Under the pieces are notes generated by a model. It had not been told where the DNA came from. It saw only the letters and a list, made by a program, of their open reading frames with translations, and ran no database searches. A stretch of DNA of 64,000 nt, taken from NCBI RefSeq assembly GCF_021347895.1, contig NC_067127.1, positions 18,510,984 to 18,574,983 of the forward strand, written 5' to 3'. Shown here piece by piece: positions 32,697 to 44,875 of this stretch (position 1 is its first letter; each line of letters begins with the position of its first letter). Origin of the DNA: Acanthochromis polyacanthus (taxonomy: Eukaryota > Chordata > Actinopteri > Pomacentridae). The position numbers were made by a program, and so were the translations under genes.

Positions 32697-35600
32697 GTAG
32701 GAAGCAATTTAGATGAAGAGCCATAATATTTACAAGATCTCTCAAGTGTCATATGTGTACTTTTTGTAGTTCTTCTTTAAATGTGGCACATTTGATGTTT
32801 TTGGCTCAATAGTTTGTTTGTCCTTGGAACACAATCCTCCGTTTTGCTCTCACAGTCAGCTGATGCTCATGTGCATTCCGCCTTCAATTATTACCAGACA
32901 CACTTTTATGCCCTCAGCTGGGGGTAGGAAGTAGGATAGGTGTCATAAATCAAGGTTCACTGCAGGACCCGGAGGAGTTTTAGTTGTGTGTGCGCGGCCA
33001 CAGAGTGCATGTGGACTGCAGGGGGTCAGACCTCAATCATTAACCACTAATGTCAGGAAATAAGGGAAAAAAAGATGGGAATTTTGCAGTAAATGAGAAT
33101 CAGTGAGAGTCCTGAGAGGCCCCTGAGTGTTGGAGACAGCTGGCTCTGCACAGTTTTCCATTACAGGCTTTTTCCATGTAGGCCTCTGCTATAACCATTC
33201 AGAGGAAGAGCAGGGATTAAGTTGCTGCTGACATCTTCAAAATAAGCATCAAAGGATGGATGTAATAAAAGAGTGCATTGTTGTACAAACCGAAATGAAT
33301 TGCTTTTATTGGTGACATGCAACTGAATTAAGTTTAATCAAATTAATATTGATGCCGCTGTTTTAAGTTCGGCGCTCTTAAATCACTTGATTCCTCTCAA
33401 ATGCAGCTATTTTTATGAAAGTCAACTTGAATTATCAAATTTTTCCAACCAAAGTGTTGCGTTTTACCCAAATGTAAGATGTAAAATATGATGTTATCAC
33501 TACATGTACCCTTTTTTCTGTTTCTTGACTCTGTAATCTGACTCAAAGAAAACAGTGGTTCAGCAGCAGTAGCAGAAACATTTGAGAAAAAACACTGAAC
33601 GTCATGAGTCACAATGCTAATGAAGCAGTGAATTTAAATTGTACACTTTTTTTTATGAAGTTAGAAAGGCAGTTTAAAGGAACAAAATGTCATTTCAAGT
33701 TGATAGAATCCACGAAAATTAAACCAAAAAGATAAGTAAGATTTATTTGAAACAGTGCTTTTCTTCAACTACACCTCAGATGACAAAATAGGTTTAAATG
33801 TGTTATACACGGATGCATATTGAAGCCACTTAAAAAACATTTATAGCATTCTAACAATTCTTTTCCTGATAGTATAAATAGAAAACAACTGATCCAACAT
33901 GACCTTTAAAGAGAATGAGATTTTAATTAATTGGTGCATTTTGCAGACACTGACCCCCACCCTTCATGTAAAGAACCACTGTAACAGTAAATACTCTGCA
34001 AAGCAACCAGTCCTTCATCCCAACCCCCAAGCTGTTCTCCTGTGGTCGTTTACACAATGGCCAGGCCCTCACTGTGGGGGAGAAATGAGTTACCCACCAC
34101 TGCTTCTTCCCTGCTCCCCCATGTCCTGCTGGGGTTAATCATCAGCCACAGCTGAGTCGCTTTTGTTTTTCTGATGGCTGTACATTAGAGCCTCTTTTAT
34201 CTAAATAACAGACCTCGTTTTGGTGAAATTACAGCATTACTAACATACATTTTGACTTTAATGCCAATTTTTTCTCTTCACACTCCTGGAGAATTTCTTT
34301 GTAATTATACGTATGGATATGCATGAGGAGCTTCACTGCACAACGTCCAACATTTAACTCTCTTCTTTTTGATATATTTCTCAGAAGACTTGCCTTTTGG
34401 TGTAGGTTGTATCACTCTTACACTATTTTCTTGGGAGCTTGACTAAAGTCACATGTCTCCGTTTTACAGTCTCGCCTGAGGAAACAGGATGTCGGCCTGA
34501 AGACACATTTGCAGCAGCTGGACCAACAGATCAGTGAGCTGAAGCTGGATGTGAGCAAGGCCTCTACAGAGCAGTTGGAGAGCGACAGCAGGCCGAGTTC
34601 AGGTATGTAGGCGCGGAGAAGCCCTTTGCTTGTTTGCTTTTTTTAGCAGGTATTAAAGCATATGCCCAACCTGTGTCACATTAGGGTAAATACTGAGGAA
34701 AAACACTCACATGCAATCGTTTCCACTTTCTCCAGGTTTTTATGAGCTCAGTGATGGTGGCTCTTGCTCCCGGTCCAACTCCTGCACCTCCGTGTACAGC
34801 GAGTGTCTGTCATCATCTCAGACAAGCCTTCTCCTCACACCCATGAGCCCTGCTAATTGTCAGATTAGCCCTCCACCAAAAGTCGACATATGCCGCCGGC
34901 GTTCTGCTGACGAGAGCGCCACCCAGCCCAACCCTCTGCGGGCCACAGGCCTCCATCTGGGCAGCAGCAGGATCCGAGCAAGCAGTGCAGGCTCTGAACA
35001 GGCCCGACCAAGACCTGTGTCAACAGGTAATCTCATCCCATACTCTCTTATTTAAGAGACTGTTGTTACTAAGCAACTTTAGTGCCTAATAACATGTCAT
35101 TTTTTCAGTGAATGAGTGATTTGGAAAGTTAATGACTGTTTTTATGTTCATCAGGTGATCTTGACAGAATGATGGCTCAAGGACTGGGCTGCTACAGATC
35201 TGTAGATGCAAGAAAACCCCCAATGTGCTCAAACCTGAGGACCTCCATTGTGGACCCCAAGTTCCAGCGCAATCTGGAGTCCCGCAGTGGGGCAGAAGTG
35301 TACCAGTACCCCAGCCCCCTGCACGCTGTGGCTCTCCAGAGCCCAATCTTTTTCAGTGTGGGTGAAAAAGACACACCTGGACTTCTAGAGGGGCAAGGAC
35401 CCCCAGTAAACAATTATGACACCCTCCAGAGGACACAAATGGGTTATGACACCAAAACAGTGGGTTACATTGACAAGCTCCTCCAGCGCAGCTTCAGTAA
35501 AATCCAGAGTGAAACAGGCACAGAAATTGTAGAGACATGCAGGAACTATCACAGGAGGCCCACCGAAGTCGTATCTGCGTTTTCTGTGTCTCAGAAAGAG

Positions 35601-37043
35601 GTCTCTATGGTGCAGCCTTCTCCAGCTAAGACCACAAATATCATCCCAGTAGATAACATCCAGAAGAGACACTGCATGACATACTCTAGCCAAGAGCAAG
35701 CTGATAAAACAAACCACACCTCAGTGAGAGCCCCAGAGGTTTCATATCAGCACTCTTATCCTGCTGCCATGAGGGAGTACAGCTCTGATGAGGTCACCTA
35801 TTCATCCCTGAAGAAGAATGATAAATCTCAAGGAGAATATCCAAGTCTAGCAAGGAGCCATTCTGAGAAAAGATGTGTAGATAATCAAGAGCCTAGGCCA
35901 CAAGAGGGGAAAGGTCACAGGCAAAGACCAGTGATGGCCCACAGCTCCAGCACAGAGGAGGGTCAAAGCTTTGAGGTTCACAGTGGCCACACAGCTTCAC
36001 CAGAGTTTGTCCATGCCAAATTTGTCCCTGCTGGATCTCAGAGGGTCAAAGTGAGGCAGGCAGACCGTAAAACCAAAGCCTCGAAACTGAAAAGAAAAAG
36101 TGGCGAGAAGCCTCGACCAGTAAGGCAACAACATGGCTACTCCTCCGGGGAAAGGACCAGGGAGACCAGCAGCTTTCCAAAGGGGGAGCAGAGAAGATCA
36201 GGCAAAGGAAGAGTGACTCAGAAATTTACCAGCTCTCATGTAGAGGAGCACAGACTGGGTTCAGGCTCAGACTCCAGCCTGTGTAGTCCGGCACTCATAC
36301 ACACCCACAAGGTCCATCCAAAGCCCCAGCCCATCCCTGCTGTTGTCAAATCCAGCAAAAGCCGCAGACTGCAGTGCATGGAGTATGAGCAGCCTGTTGA
36401 CCTGAGGAAGAGGAGACAACCTACTGTCAAATGGCAATCCAATGTGGACATGTTCCAGGCGTCATGTGCTCAGCGTCAGAGGTCAAAAGAGTTCCACACT
36501 CAGGCACCAGGGGCCATGCAGATGGTCCGCAGTATGAGTGTCAGATCAGGCCAGTGGACAGGACCTGCACGCCCCTTCCAGTCCTCCATGTCCTCTAGCT
36601 CTTTCCTCTACAGTCTTAATGCCAGATACCCTCCAGCACCTTTTCCTGTCTCCAGTCACTACCCACCCAGATGTGAGTCTGAGTATTCAGCTGAATGTGC
36701 TTCATTGTTTCACTCCACCATTGCTGAGAGCAGCGAGGGGGAGATGAGCGACAACACCACCAACCGCTTTGGAGATAGCGAGTCCAGCCAAAGTTTCCAG
36801 TCCCTGTCAGACTCTGACAGCAGCCTGTCACTGGACGAAGGAGACCAGGTGGACAGCCCCGAGGAGGAGGGAGGCCTGGTGTGGGCTGAGGCAGCATTGG
36901 GGCCCACCGCCGCTGGACAGCCCCTCAAGCAGCTCCCACCTCGCCCCGAGCCATCCGCCTGCCGCATCAAAGCCTCCCGAGCCCTGAAGAAGAAGATTCG
37001 TCGGTTTCAGCCGGCCTCCCTGAAGGTCATGACCCTGGTGTAG
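32424..37043 (+). CDS. dact2: Dishevelled-binding antagonist of beta-catenin 2 (Dapper 2), four exons
   Basis: Cytoplasmic scaffold that binds Dishevelled and tunes Wnt and, in fish, TGF-beta/Nodal signalling (family knowledge). Exons: 32424-32696, 34470-34602, 34736-35026 and 35155-37043, with GT-AG introns and intron phases 0, 1 and 1. They join to 2586 nt, 861 residues. Residues about 20-130 form the leucine-rich coiled-coil region ([16 protein letters not shown] across the first junction, then [19 protein letters not shown]). Next come [18 protein letters not shown] at the second junction and PRPVSTGDLDR at the third. [13 protein letters not shown] lies near 286, a Lys/Arg-rich segment at about 529-557, [13 protein letters not shown] near 741 and the C-terminal [14 protein letters not shown] with an MTLV PDZ-binding end. 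The [17 protein letters not shown] tail and GLKTHL-QLD segment point to DACT2 rather than DACT1 or DACT3. The start at 32424 is the first in-frame ATG. The ATG at 32457 is an alternative that would remove 11 residues. Confidence 0.95.
32697..34469 (+). other. dact2: dact2 intron 1
   Basis: 1773 bp from GTAGGA to TTTTACAG. AT-rich, with no further exon or repeat that I can support. Confidence 0.9.
34470..34602 (+). other. dact2: dact2 coding exon 2
   Basis: Acceptor TTTTACAG, donor GGTATG after TCAG (phase 1). Encodes [20 protein letters not shown] and on to SDSRPSS, completing the coiled-coil region. Confidence 0.95.
34736..35026 (+). other. dact2: dact2 coding exon 3
   Basis: Acceptor TTTCTCCAG, donor GTAATC, 291 nt, phase 1 at both ends. 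A symmetrical exon that could be skipped without a frameshift. Encodes [16 protein letters not shown] through ARPRPVSTG, serine-rich. Confidence 0.94.
35155..37043 (+). other. dact2: dact2 coding exon 4 (terminal coding exon)
   Basis: Acceptor TTCATCAG. Opens with [10 protein letters not shown] and ends LKVMTLV before TAG at 37041. About 73% of the protein is in this exon, the usual arrangement for DACT genes. Confidence 0.95.
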
Positions 37044-37500
37044 AAATGTTCCCCTGGGCAGAATAAGACTTCTTGGGGGAAACACAGAGAATTGTGGCAA
37101 ATGCTTTTCTCAGATGGACTCTCAAGAAACTGTTATTCTAAGAGGGACTGCGTTGTTTTGTTAAAAAAAATTTAAAAATGGAAAGAATTCACAATGCTTG
37201 AACCTGACTGTACAAAAAATGCATTGTTAAAAAAGCATGTATAACACAATTATTGCATTTACACTTCATTATTTACTTATATTGCTGTCATTAAACTTTC
37301 TCATAGCATGTTGCTGCACTGGACAACTTCATGGACGTTTTTTGTCATATAATTGTCTGTACCTGAGAAAGAAAACCAATCTTTGCAATTCCTATGCCAA
37401 ATAATTGTGTATTTTTCTATTTTATTTTCATTTTGCTCATTTGATTGTAATTATCCTTGTTTATCTTATTAGAATAAACTGGTATTTAATGTCTATTTGG
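37044..37500 (+). terminator. dact2: dact2 3' UTR with polyadenylation signal
   Basis: AT-rich after the stop codon. A canonical AATAAA lies at 37473-37478 (AGAATAAACTGG) and an ATTAAA near 37290 could serve as an earlier site. Cleavage is expected 10-30 bases after the signal. The exact end is not visible. Confidence 0.7.
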
Positions 37501-40500
37501 ACTGTTTGTAATGAGTTTTTTATGCATCTTATGTTCCTTGTATATTTAAACAGATTAAATCAATATCATTAGTTGATTAATTTAAGTGCTCATCAGTGAG
37601 TAAGCAATTTTGGCAACATCTCGTCTGCCAACTTCTTTCTTCTTGTGATGACTGTTTATCAGTCATGCTGGAAAAATCTCCACCTAATCCTCGCAAACGT
37701 CCCACTGAGGCTGTCGAATTTAGCAAAGATAGCTCCCACAGTTTCTTATCTGGTTTCCTGCGTCTGCCCAGCTGTTGGGTTAATAAGTTGCCGCTTCAAC
37801 AATCAACCCAGACAGTCGGATTTAATTAAAGGCCGAAACTAATCAGCCGCATTCATTTAAATGTAAGTAAACACTTGCAAAGTACACAGTTGGGCTCCTA
37901 CAGATTCACAGACAGACATTAAGATGATGGTCGTAGTAGTTCAGGTTTCTGTGAAGAGACTTTGAGAGCAGTTGGTGTATATGGCAAAGGGGCACACAGG
38001 ATTTAGAAGGAATGACAGATGATAAGCGGCTCCTCATTTCTGAGCTGTCATGAGAAGCTTAGACAGTGGGCAGCTGCACAGAGTTGACCAATAATCTCCT
38101 TTCTAAAATCTGCCTTGGTATCTTTCTTTAAAATTCTTTCAGAGACGGGGTGAGAAAAAGGGCACACATGAAGGTAAGCAGTCCAGTGACTCTCCTCCCA
38201 AACATCAGTTCTCTGCACCGTGGTCTTACGTAGTGATGTTTTCTCCCATCAGGCAGCTACTGTGACCTTAAAGTTCCCAACTAAGAAGCTTAGAGAGCTG
38301 ACAAATATATTCAGCACTTCATCAAATTTTACTTTGAAGTTGTGTTCCCTGCAGATCCAATCACTGTGGAGACCATTATTTTTAAAGCTCATGAATCATT
38401 TATTGGTGAGACTCTTCTTTAACTCGAAATGTTTTCACAGAAGAAAAGGCGTAAATAGAAGAGCTCACTGAAGAGCGTATGTTCATTCAGCATCATTTAT
38501 TCCTCTATTCATTAAACACACTGCAAGTTCAAAGGGCAGAAGAACCCCAAGCACATCAAAGATAGCATTTTAAGTTTAGAAAGTTACAACAATTGGAGCA
38601 GCTTATTAGGGTTTACACGTCCAGCTGACCTCTGTCCTCTTCGTACGAGCGACAGCAAGTGGTCAGTGGGATTAGTGCTGTTGCCTTCAACCCAGCTCAG
38701 AGGGAGCATGACAGGCGCTGGACTTGTCTTTGATGTTCAGAGTAGCAGGACCATGTCGGCTTGACCTTGCGTGCCTGCTGACCTTTCCAGTTGTAGAACT
38801 GAATCCTCTCCAAGGGAACGTCTTGTCACAATAGAGAGGTCAGGGGCCCTCATTGTACGCTCGCTGTCTCTGGGCTTTGTTTTGTTGTGTTTCTCCGTGT
38901 TCAACACGTCTGTCATTTACTTTGCTTTGGCTCATTGTTTGTGAGAAAATAAGTCCATCTTTGTACTGCAAAACCCCTGTCCTGCTAAAGCATATACTTT
39001 CTAAATAAATTAGACATTTTTGTAGAGTCAGCTTCTTAACCACATGATGTAATTGGATGCTGGATGGAGGTAATTCAGCTCAGGATTGAAACCTCAGGGG
39101 GTCAAGCTGAAAACAGCAACGTGAGCAGCAGGTGCACAGGTCCACACCTGTTAGGATTTGCTCGTGATATTTTATATGGTTTGAAGTTTAGTGCATATAG
39201 GGGATTACGAATGCTTTATAAAAACTAAATACTCCCAGGGGAGGGTTCTCAAGTCATATTGAAGCACTACAGATGTCATATGGGATCTTGTTACACAGAC
39301 TGTGCTCTGACTTTGATATCATATACATGTGAACACATGGGCAAATGATTACATCCGATCAAGATCATGCATTATCAGCTGACACCACACCTGCCAGTAA
39401 AAGCTCTATAAACTGAGGTCTTGTAACACAGAGCCATGATGACGTTTTCACATGTTGTGTTCTACTTTCAAAAAAGAAGCTGTTGCTTTTGTCACAGTCT
39501 TGCTAGAAATTTTGTCAAAGCAATAAAGGTAATGAAAGTAGGCAGCAAAATAAAAATAACAGATTAGCTCTCTTCGCACGCACCTTCTAAAGCTACCTGC
39601 AGCAGAACCTGCTTGTCACCGTCCTGCCAGATATAAATAGGTGCAAGTGTAATGCCAATCTACTCACACAGGTACATAGTGAGGTAATGCAGAGAATGCA
39701 TGCCACTGAGCTGCTTTGGACAGTGATGTAATTTACACATCAGGTCACTGGAGTGATTTTTTTGTCCTTCTTCTCTTAAAACACTCATCTTATGTCAGCA
39801 ATATCCCACTTAGACATCCACATCTACACTAATTCAAAAAAAAAATTAAATCTGAATTGTTCTAAAAAGCCGATTCAGCATCATTCAGTAGATTTGACAA
39901 TTCTGTGACAATGTGACAGCCGTAAAACAAGAAAAACATCGCAAACAAGCGTAAGTGAGAACAGAAAAGGGAGAAAGAACAACAAAGAGTGTGCCACAGA
40001 CAGGTACTAATTAAACTTTGACTTGGTTCACTCTGGACCACAAACGGAGGAGGGGTTCTCTTCTTACGTGTGCATGAGGTAATCCCAAAACCCAACAGCT
40101 CTTCCCAGTCTGTCTCCATGCTCAAAACACATAATACCCCTTGAAGCTGTCTGCGTTTTACCTCTTCATCACAGTCATTTCAGCGTGCCTCTCATGTACC
40201 ATGTAATACTCCTTGATTCCCATTTACGCTGCTTATCTTGTAGTTCTCTTCTAGTTTCTTGTCTGTGTGTTTTTACCGCATAGTCGTAAATATTTTTCTC
40301 TGGTTGATCTTGAGGCTGTGCTGCTTCCCCGATGTGAAAACTGGAGAGAGGGTGCTGGGCTTCAGATATAAGATGCAGATTGACCATGTTGACAAGTGTC
40401 AGCTCAGAAACTCATTACCACCCCGATGAGAGGAGCTTTCCACTGCTGCCCAAAACGCGACCCTGGAAACGCAGGAGACGTCATGCTTTTCTGGGGTCCT

Positions 40501-40830
40501 GCAAAGCAAGCACGGATTAATTTTAGCTTAACATGTTAAATATCTGCACTCAATCAGATTTGCTCAAAACATATGAAGTTGCGTTCAGATTCAGTCACTG
40601 GGATGTTCAGCTGCATGTTTTAAAGTAGTATTATGTAAGCTGTATTACTGGCTTTGATGGCAGATAAAAAATGTATTTTTCAGGTGAAATTATCATTTTA
40701 ATTAGATCAAATTTTAGTGGAGAAAGTAGGAGAAAATGTGACTATGAGGAATGAAACAGTAACATCTGATTGAGTAAGTGTTATTAAATATTTTGTGGAG
40801 GCTGTGGATTCTGTGTCACAAAGTTAATTA
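37501..40830. other. Intergenic downstream of dact2, no gene recognised
   Basis: Short frames only. Nothing supports an exon or repeat. Confidence 0.45.
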
Positions 40831-43063
40831 GGGTCCGAGCACCGAGGGTGCGAAGGACAGGCGGTGCCAGGGCACCGACTGTCCAAGGCACCAGCGGTGC
40901 CAAGGACCCTATTGAAACCCTAGGGTTTATTATTATTATTATTATTTTTTTTTTTTTTTTTTTTTTTCTCCCGTAAAGTAAATTGGCTTTTTGGCGGCCT
41001 TATCATACTCCAAAACGCGTGAAATTTGGCATGCACATCAGGACTGGCGAAAAATTTGATATTTTATGGGAGTTGCGCATGTGCGTGGCAAAATGGCTCT
41101 ATAGCGCCACCTGCAAACTTGAAAAAGTAGTCATTAGGCCAACTGCCACAATGTTTCATGTACAGCTACAATATTTGGTGGGCATATGCAGAACATCTGG
41201 ACACACCAAAAAGTCAATTACAGCCACGCCCTAAACCCAACAGGAAGTCGGCCATCTTCAATTTGCTGTAAATTTTTCAAACTTAATCGCTCCTCGGGAA
41301 ATGACTTGCCTTTTTGGCGGCCTTATCATGAACCAAAACGCGTGAAATTTGGCGTGCACATCAGGACTGGCGAAAAATTTGATATTTTATGGGAGTTGCG
41401 CATATGTGTGAAAAAATGGCTCTATAGCGCCACCTGCAAAATTGAAACAGTGGTCATTAGGCCAACTTCCACAATGTTTTATTTACAGCTACAATATTTG
41501 GTGGGCATATGCACCACATCAGGACACACCAAAAAGTCAATCACAGCCACACCCTAAACCCAACAGGAAGTCGGCCATCTTGAATTTGCTGTACATTTGT
41601 CAAAATTTATAGCTCCTAGTGGATAAGTCTGAGAGAACTGAAATTTGGCCAGTACATGCACCAGACCTTTCTGATGAAAAGTTATCAAAAACTCAACCAG
41701 AAGCCAAAAGGTGTGGCCATGGCGGAGCCTCAAACAACTGATCCTTCGCCATGAAACAGGAAGTGGTGTCTAATTCTTCTCAACATGCTCCAATCTGCCT
41801 GAAACTTTACATGTATGATGACAGTCCTGTCCTGATGTCATCCACATAGGGATATTCATTGACAGTCATAGCGCCACCTTGTGGTTTCAAGAAATAGACA
41901 TCTTTTACACTTTCATGCCCTATTGTTACCCGGTTGATCATATTCACTTCAAATGCAGTGACAACAGCCTAAACACATTGATGATGCATCCCAGTGAAAA
42001 TGGTGACTTGTCATCAAAGGGCGTGTCTGTGGCGGCCAAACCAATTTCGATGTTTCGCCATGAAAATTTAACGATTCATATCTCAGCTGAACAACATCCT
42101 ATCTGCCTCAGACTTCACATGCTGGATACCAGGTCCAGTCTGAACACATCCACACTCATAAATTTTGAAAAAGTCATAGCGCCACCTGTTGGTAATAGTA
42201 AGTTTAAGGCCTTATATTTTCAGGTACAATGGCCCCAAACTTGGTGATATCATGCTGGAAATTGGTCAGTCGAGTCTTCACCTCTTGACAATCACACACT
42301 GTGAAGGGTGTGACATTTCATGCAACGCTGTTGCCGTAGCAACCAAATATCGCCATGAAAAACAAAGCCCTTTCTGACAGGTTAGGAATACTCCAATGCT
42401 CACAAAAATTACCACACACATCACCATTGACCCAAGGAACAACACTGTATGCATCTCGGCACTGCACATGCTATAGCGCCCCCTACAGTATTTTTAACAA
42501 ACAGCCCCCCCAGCACGTTTCACCTACATCCATGAAATTTGGGAGGCTTATAGAGCACATCAGGACGCACAAAAAAGCCTCTTGGAGCCATGTCCTAAAC
42601 CCAACAGGAAGTCAGCCATCTTGGATTAATTGTGAGATTTTTGATGATTTTTCTCATTTTTGAGAGTTAATACCTCCTAGGGGATAATTCCAGGAGACCT
42701 GAAATTTTGTCAGTCCACACAGCAGGACTTGGTGATGAAAAGTTATCAAAAGTTTAACCAGAAGCCAAATGGCGTGGCCATGGCGACCATTAGAGTTTTG
42801 ATGCTTCGCCATGAAACAACAACTGCTGTATAACTCTCCTCTGCATGCTCCAATCTGCCTCAAACTTTCCATGTGTGATCACAATCCAATCCTGATCACA
42901 TCTACAGGCCAACAGACACTCTCAGTTGCAGCGCCACCTTTTGGAGGGACAATAAATGCTGTATAACTGGCCTCTACATGATCAAATCAGCCTGAAACTT
43001 TTCATGAGTGATCAGAGTCCAGCCCTCATCACATCCACTGTTTGAAATACACTCTGAGTTACA

Positions 43064-43077
43064 GCGCCACCTGGTGG
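43064..43077 (-). promoter_or_regulatory. CTCF-like motif in the 2.4-kb repeat
   Basis: The minus strand reads CCACCAGGTGGCGC, which fits the vertebrate CTCF core CCASYAGRKGGCRS at all 14 positions. Occupancy is unknown. Confidence 0.5.
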
Positions 43078-43197
43078 TGGATGGGCAGGAAATGCTGTAT
43101 AACAAGTCTGAACATGCTCCAATCTGGCTGAAATTTAACGTGTGATTAAACTCTGGTCCAGATGTGATTCAGAGGCCAGCACACACTCTCAGTCACA

Positions 43198-43211
43198 GTG
43201 CCACCTGGTGG
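43198..43211 (-). promoter_or_regulatory. Second CTCF-like motif in the 2.4-kb repeat
   Basis: The minus strand reads CCACCAGGTGGCAC, again 14 of 14 against the CTCF core, 134 bp from and in the same orientation as the previous motif. Confidence 0.5.
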
Positions 43212-43279
43212 ACGTGCGTGGATTCGCCGACCAGCGTGGATGCGAGGACCCGTCCATCGCTGCTTGCAGCTTTAATTGT

Positions 43280-44529
43280 TAATTGTATCTTTGCCTTTAC
43301 TGAAGCGAGTGAGATTCACCCATCTCCTCAGTGGCCCTCTGCATGGGGGATGGGCTCTGTACTGTGTGGGGCGGCTTTTGTCCCATTGCTTACTGTACAT
43401 ATGAATGGGGCTGGACCGGAATGTCCAATCTCATGAATGTCAATTGTCTGAGGCCTGAGTTAAGGAGCAGGCTTCTCTGGTTGTGTAGTAGTGGACAATA
43501 GAGATAGAGAACGCAGAGACGAAGAGATAGAAAGCTGGGTAAATGAACAGGAAGAGATGAGCAAACCGGAGACAAGTGTGAAAGATCAAGAGCAACAGAG
43601 ACAGGGCATGAAAATGAGGAAAAAGGAGGAGAAAGCCACAGATAGATGCGTGATGTTCCATTCTGCAAGGCTTGGCTGGTCCTTCCTCAACCACCACCTG
43701 CTCCTCTTTAAGCACATCCTGTCATTTAATACCTAATCCCTTCATTCACTCCGGTGTGTTTACTGACCATTGTCTCAGCGCCCTTCAAGCTGTGGTCAAG
43801 AGGTGGTTCAAAAGTTCGCGGAGTATGGAGAGCACGCACTCACAGCAACAGAGTGGATTGTGAGTGTGTTCGTCCCTGCCAAGCAATTGTCTGAGACAGA
43901 GAGGAACACTGTGCATGTAAGTGAAGGAGTCTTGGTTCTAGCTTTTGAAACCAACATCAGTTACTTTTCGTTTTTTGGCACGAACAAACCAGCAGCGAGC
44001 AGCTAATTGGATGGACCACAGTGCACCAGTGCACACTTTGCATTAATAACAAATGTGAAGATCAATAATAGAAAATCTGACATATCAGGGAGAGTATATG
44101 GCTAATTAGTAACATTAGATGCATTGACAACAACAAAGTGATGTTTAGTAGGTATAGTGTGAGTTTAGTATGTTACCATGGTAACATCTGCTCATTAGCA
44201 GCTAACACAAAACACAGCTGAGGCTGGAGTCAACGTGATTCAGGAGTTTGGTCATAAATTAGACCATTGAAGAAATTTACATTTTAATATGATGATGCTA
44301 AATAAAGCAAAATCATCAAAGATGTTGCACTTATTACAGTTCATTCTGAAAGGTAAATTAGTGTATGCAAAAAAATAATAATAATAATGACAATTATTCC
44401 ATAAGACATTTCACTCAAAACCGCAAATGTCAATCTCTTCTTGACAACAAGGTTTATCCTTTTGGGACCAAGAAAGCCTGAGCAAAACTTCACTGCAATC
44501 CATCCCCCCTGCAGGAAACAGTAACATAA
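43280..44529. other. Intergenic, no gene recognised
   Basis: A Glu/Arg/Lys-rich frame at 43491-43736 is simple purine-rich sequence. A fragment at about 44403-44430 (TTTCACTCAAAACCGCAAATG) belongs to the repeat also seen at 24618 and 50971. Confidence 0.45.
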
Positions 44530-44875
44530 CAACTGGGCAGCTCCTTCAGTGACAGACTGCTTCAGTGTCTAAAGGAGAGATACCTCAGGTCCTTCCTTCC
44601 TGCTGCAGTCAGACTGTTCAATCAAGCCTGCTCCCACTTGTTCAGTTCACCCACAAACTAACTGCAATAACAATGTAAATAAGGACATTATGTGCAATCT
44701 CACAGAATTTTTTTCCTGTAAGCATTTCCATTCATATTTCTTCTATAAGGAGAAAGTACTTATTTATATCTGTGCACTGTGTTCATTGTGTGCTGCTCTT
44801 TTTCTTTTTTACTATTTCTGCCGCTGTAACACTGAAAATTTCTCCGCTGCAGGATAAATAAAGGTTTAATCTTAT
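44530..44875 (+). mobile_element. 3' end of a LINE retrotransposon
   Basis: 44530-44661 encodes QLGSSFSDRLLQCLKERYLR followed by SFLPAAVRLFNQA and ends in TAA at 44659. This matches the C-terminal tail of fish non-LTR reverse transcriptases. A 3' UTR of about 200 bp ending GGATAAATAAAGGTTTAATC follows. All upstream enzyme domains are missing, so this is a 5'-truncated insertion. The CR1/Rex-type assignment is tentative. Confidence 0.75.

Larger units (their letters stand above)
40831..43279 (+). mobile_element. 2.4-kb non-coding teleost repeat with GCGCCACCT motif series
   Basis: Starts GGGTCCGAGCACCGAGGGTG and ends ATCGCTGCTTGCAGCTTTAA, termini familiar from an abundant fish repeat. A TTA/T-rich tract (40928-40968) follows the head. 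The body contains a tandem copy of about 322 bp (compare TTTTGGCGGCCTTATCAT at 40990 and 41312, and CAACAGGAAGTCGGCCATCTT near 41238 and 41560), then diverging segments each holding an AGCGCCACCT-type word. The 90-120-codon frames inside are translated repeat, not genes. Near the right end GCTGCTTGCAGC can form a small hairpin. Superfamily unassigned. Confidence 0.8.

Noticed and set aside
32285..32752. Antisense 155-codon frame over dact2 exon 1
   Set aside because: Arises from the GC-rich opposite strand of a real exon. No domain, and the repetitive Leu/Ser content comes from the CAG run.
40983..42663. Series of 62-123-codon frames between 41 and 42.7 kb
   Set aside because: They lie inside the 2.4-kb repeat, and two of them are translations of the same tandem 322-bp unit. 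They do not match any transposase.
40831..43279. CRISPR-like or satellite array based on the recurring GCGCCACCT word
   Set aside because: Spacing is irregular, intervening segments are related repeat sequence, and the genome is vertebrate.
43491..43736. Glu/Arg/Lys-rich frame resembling a coiled coil
   Set aside because: Purine-rich simple sequence. No splice context, and the opposite strand gives equally long frames.
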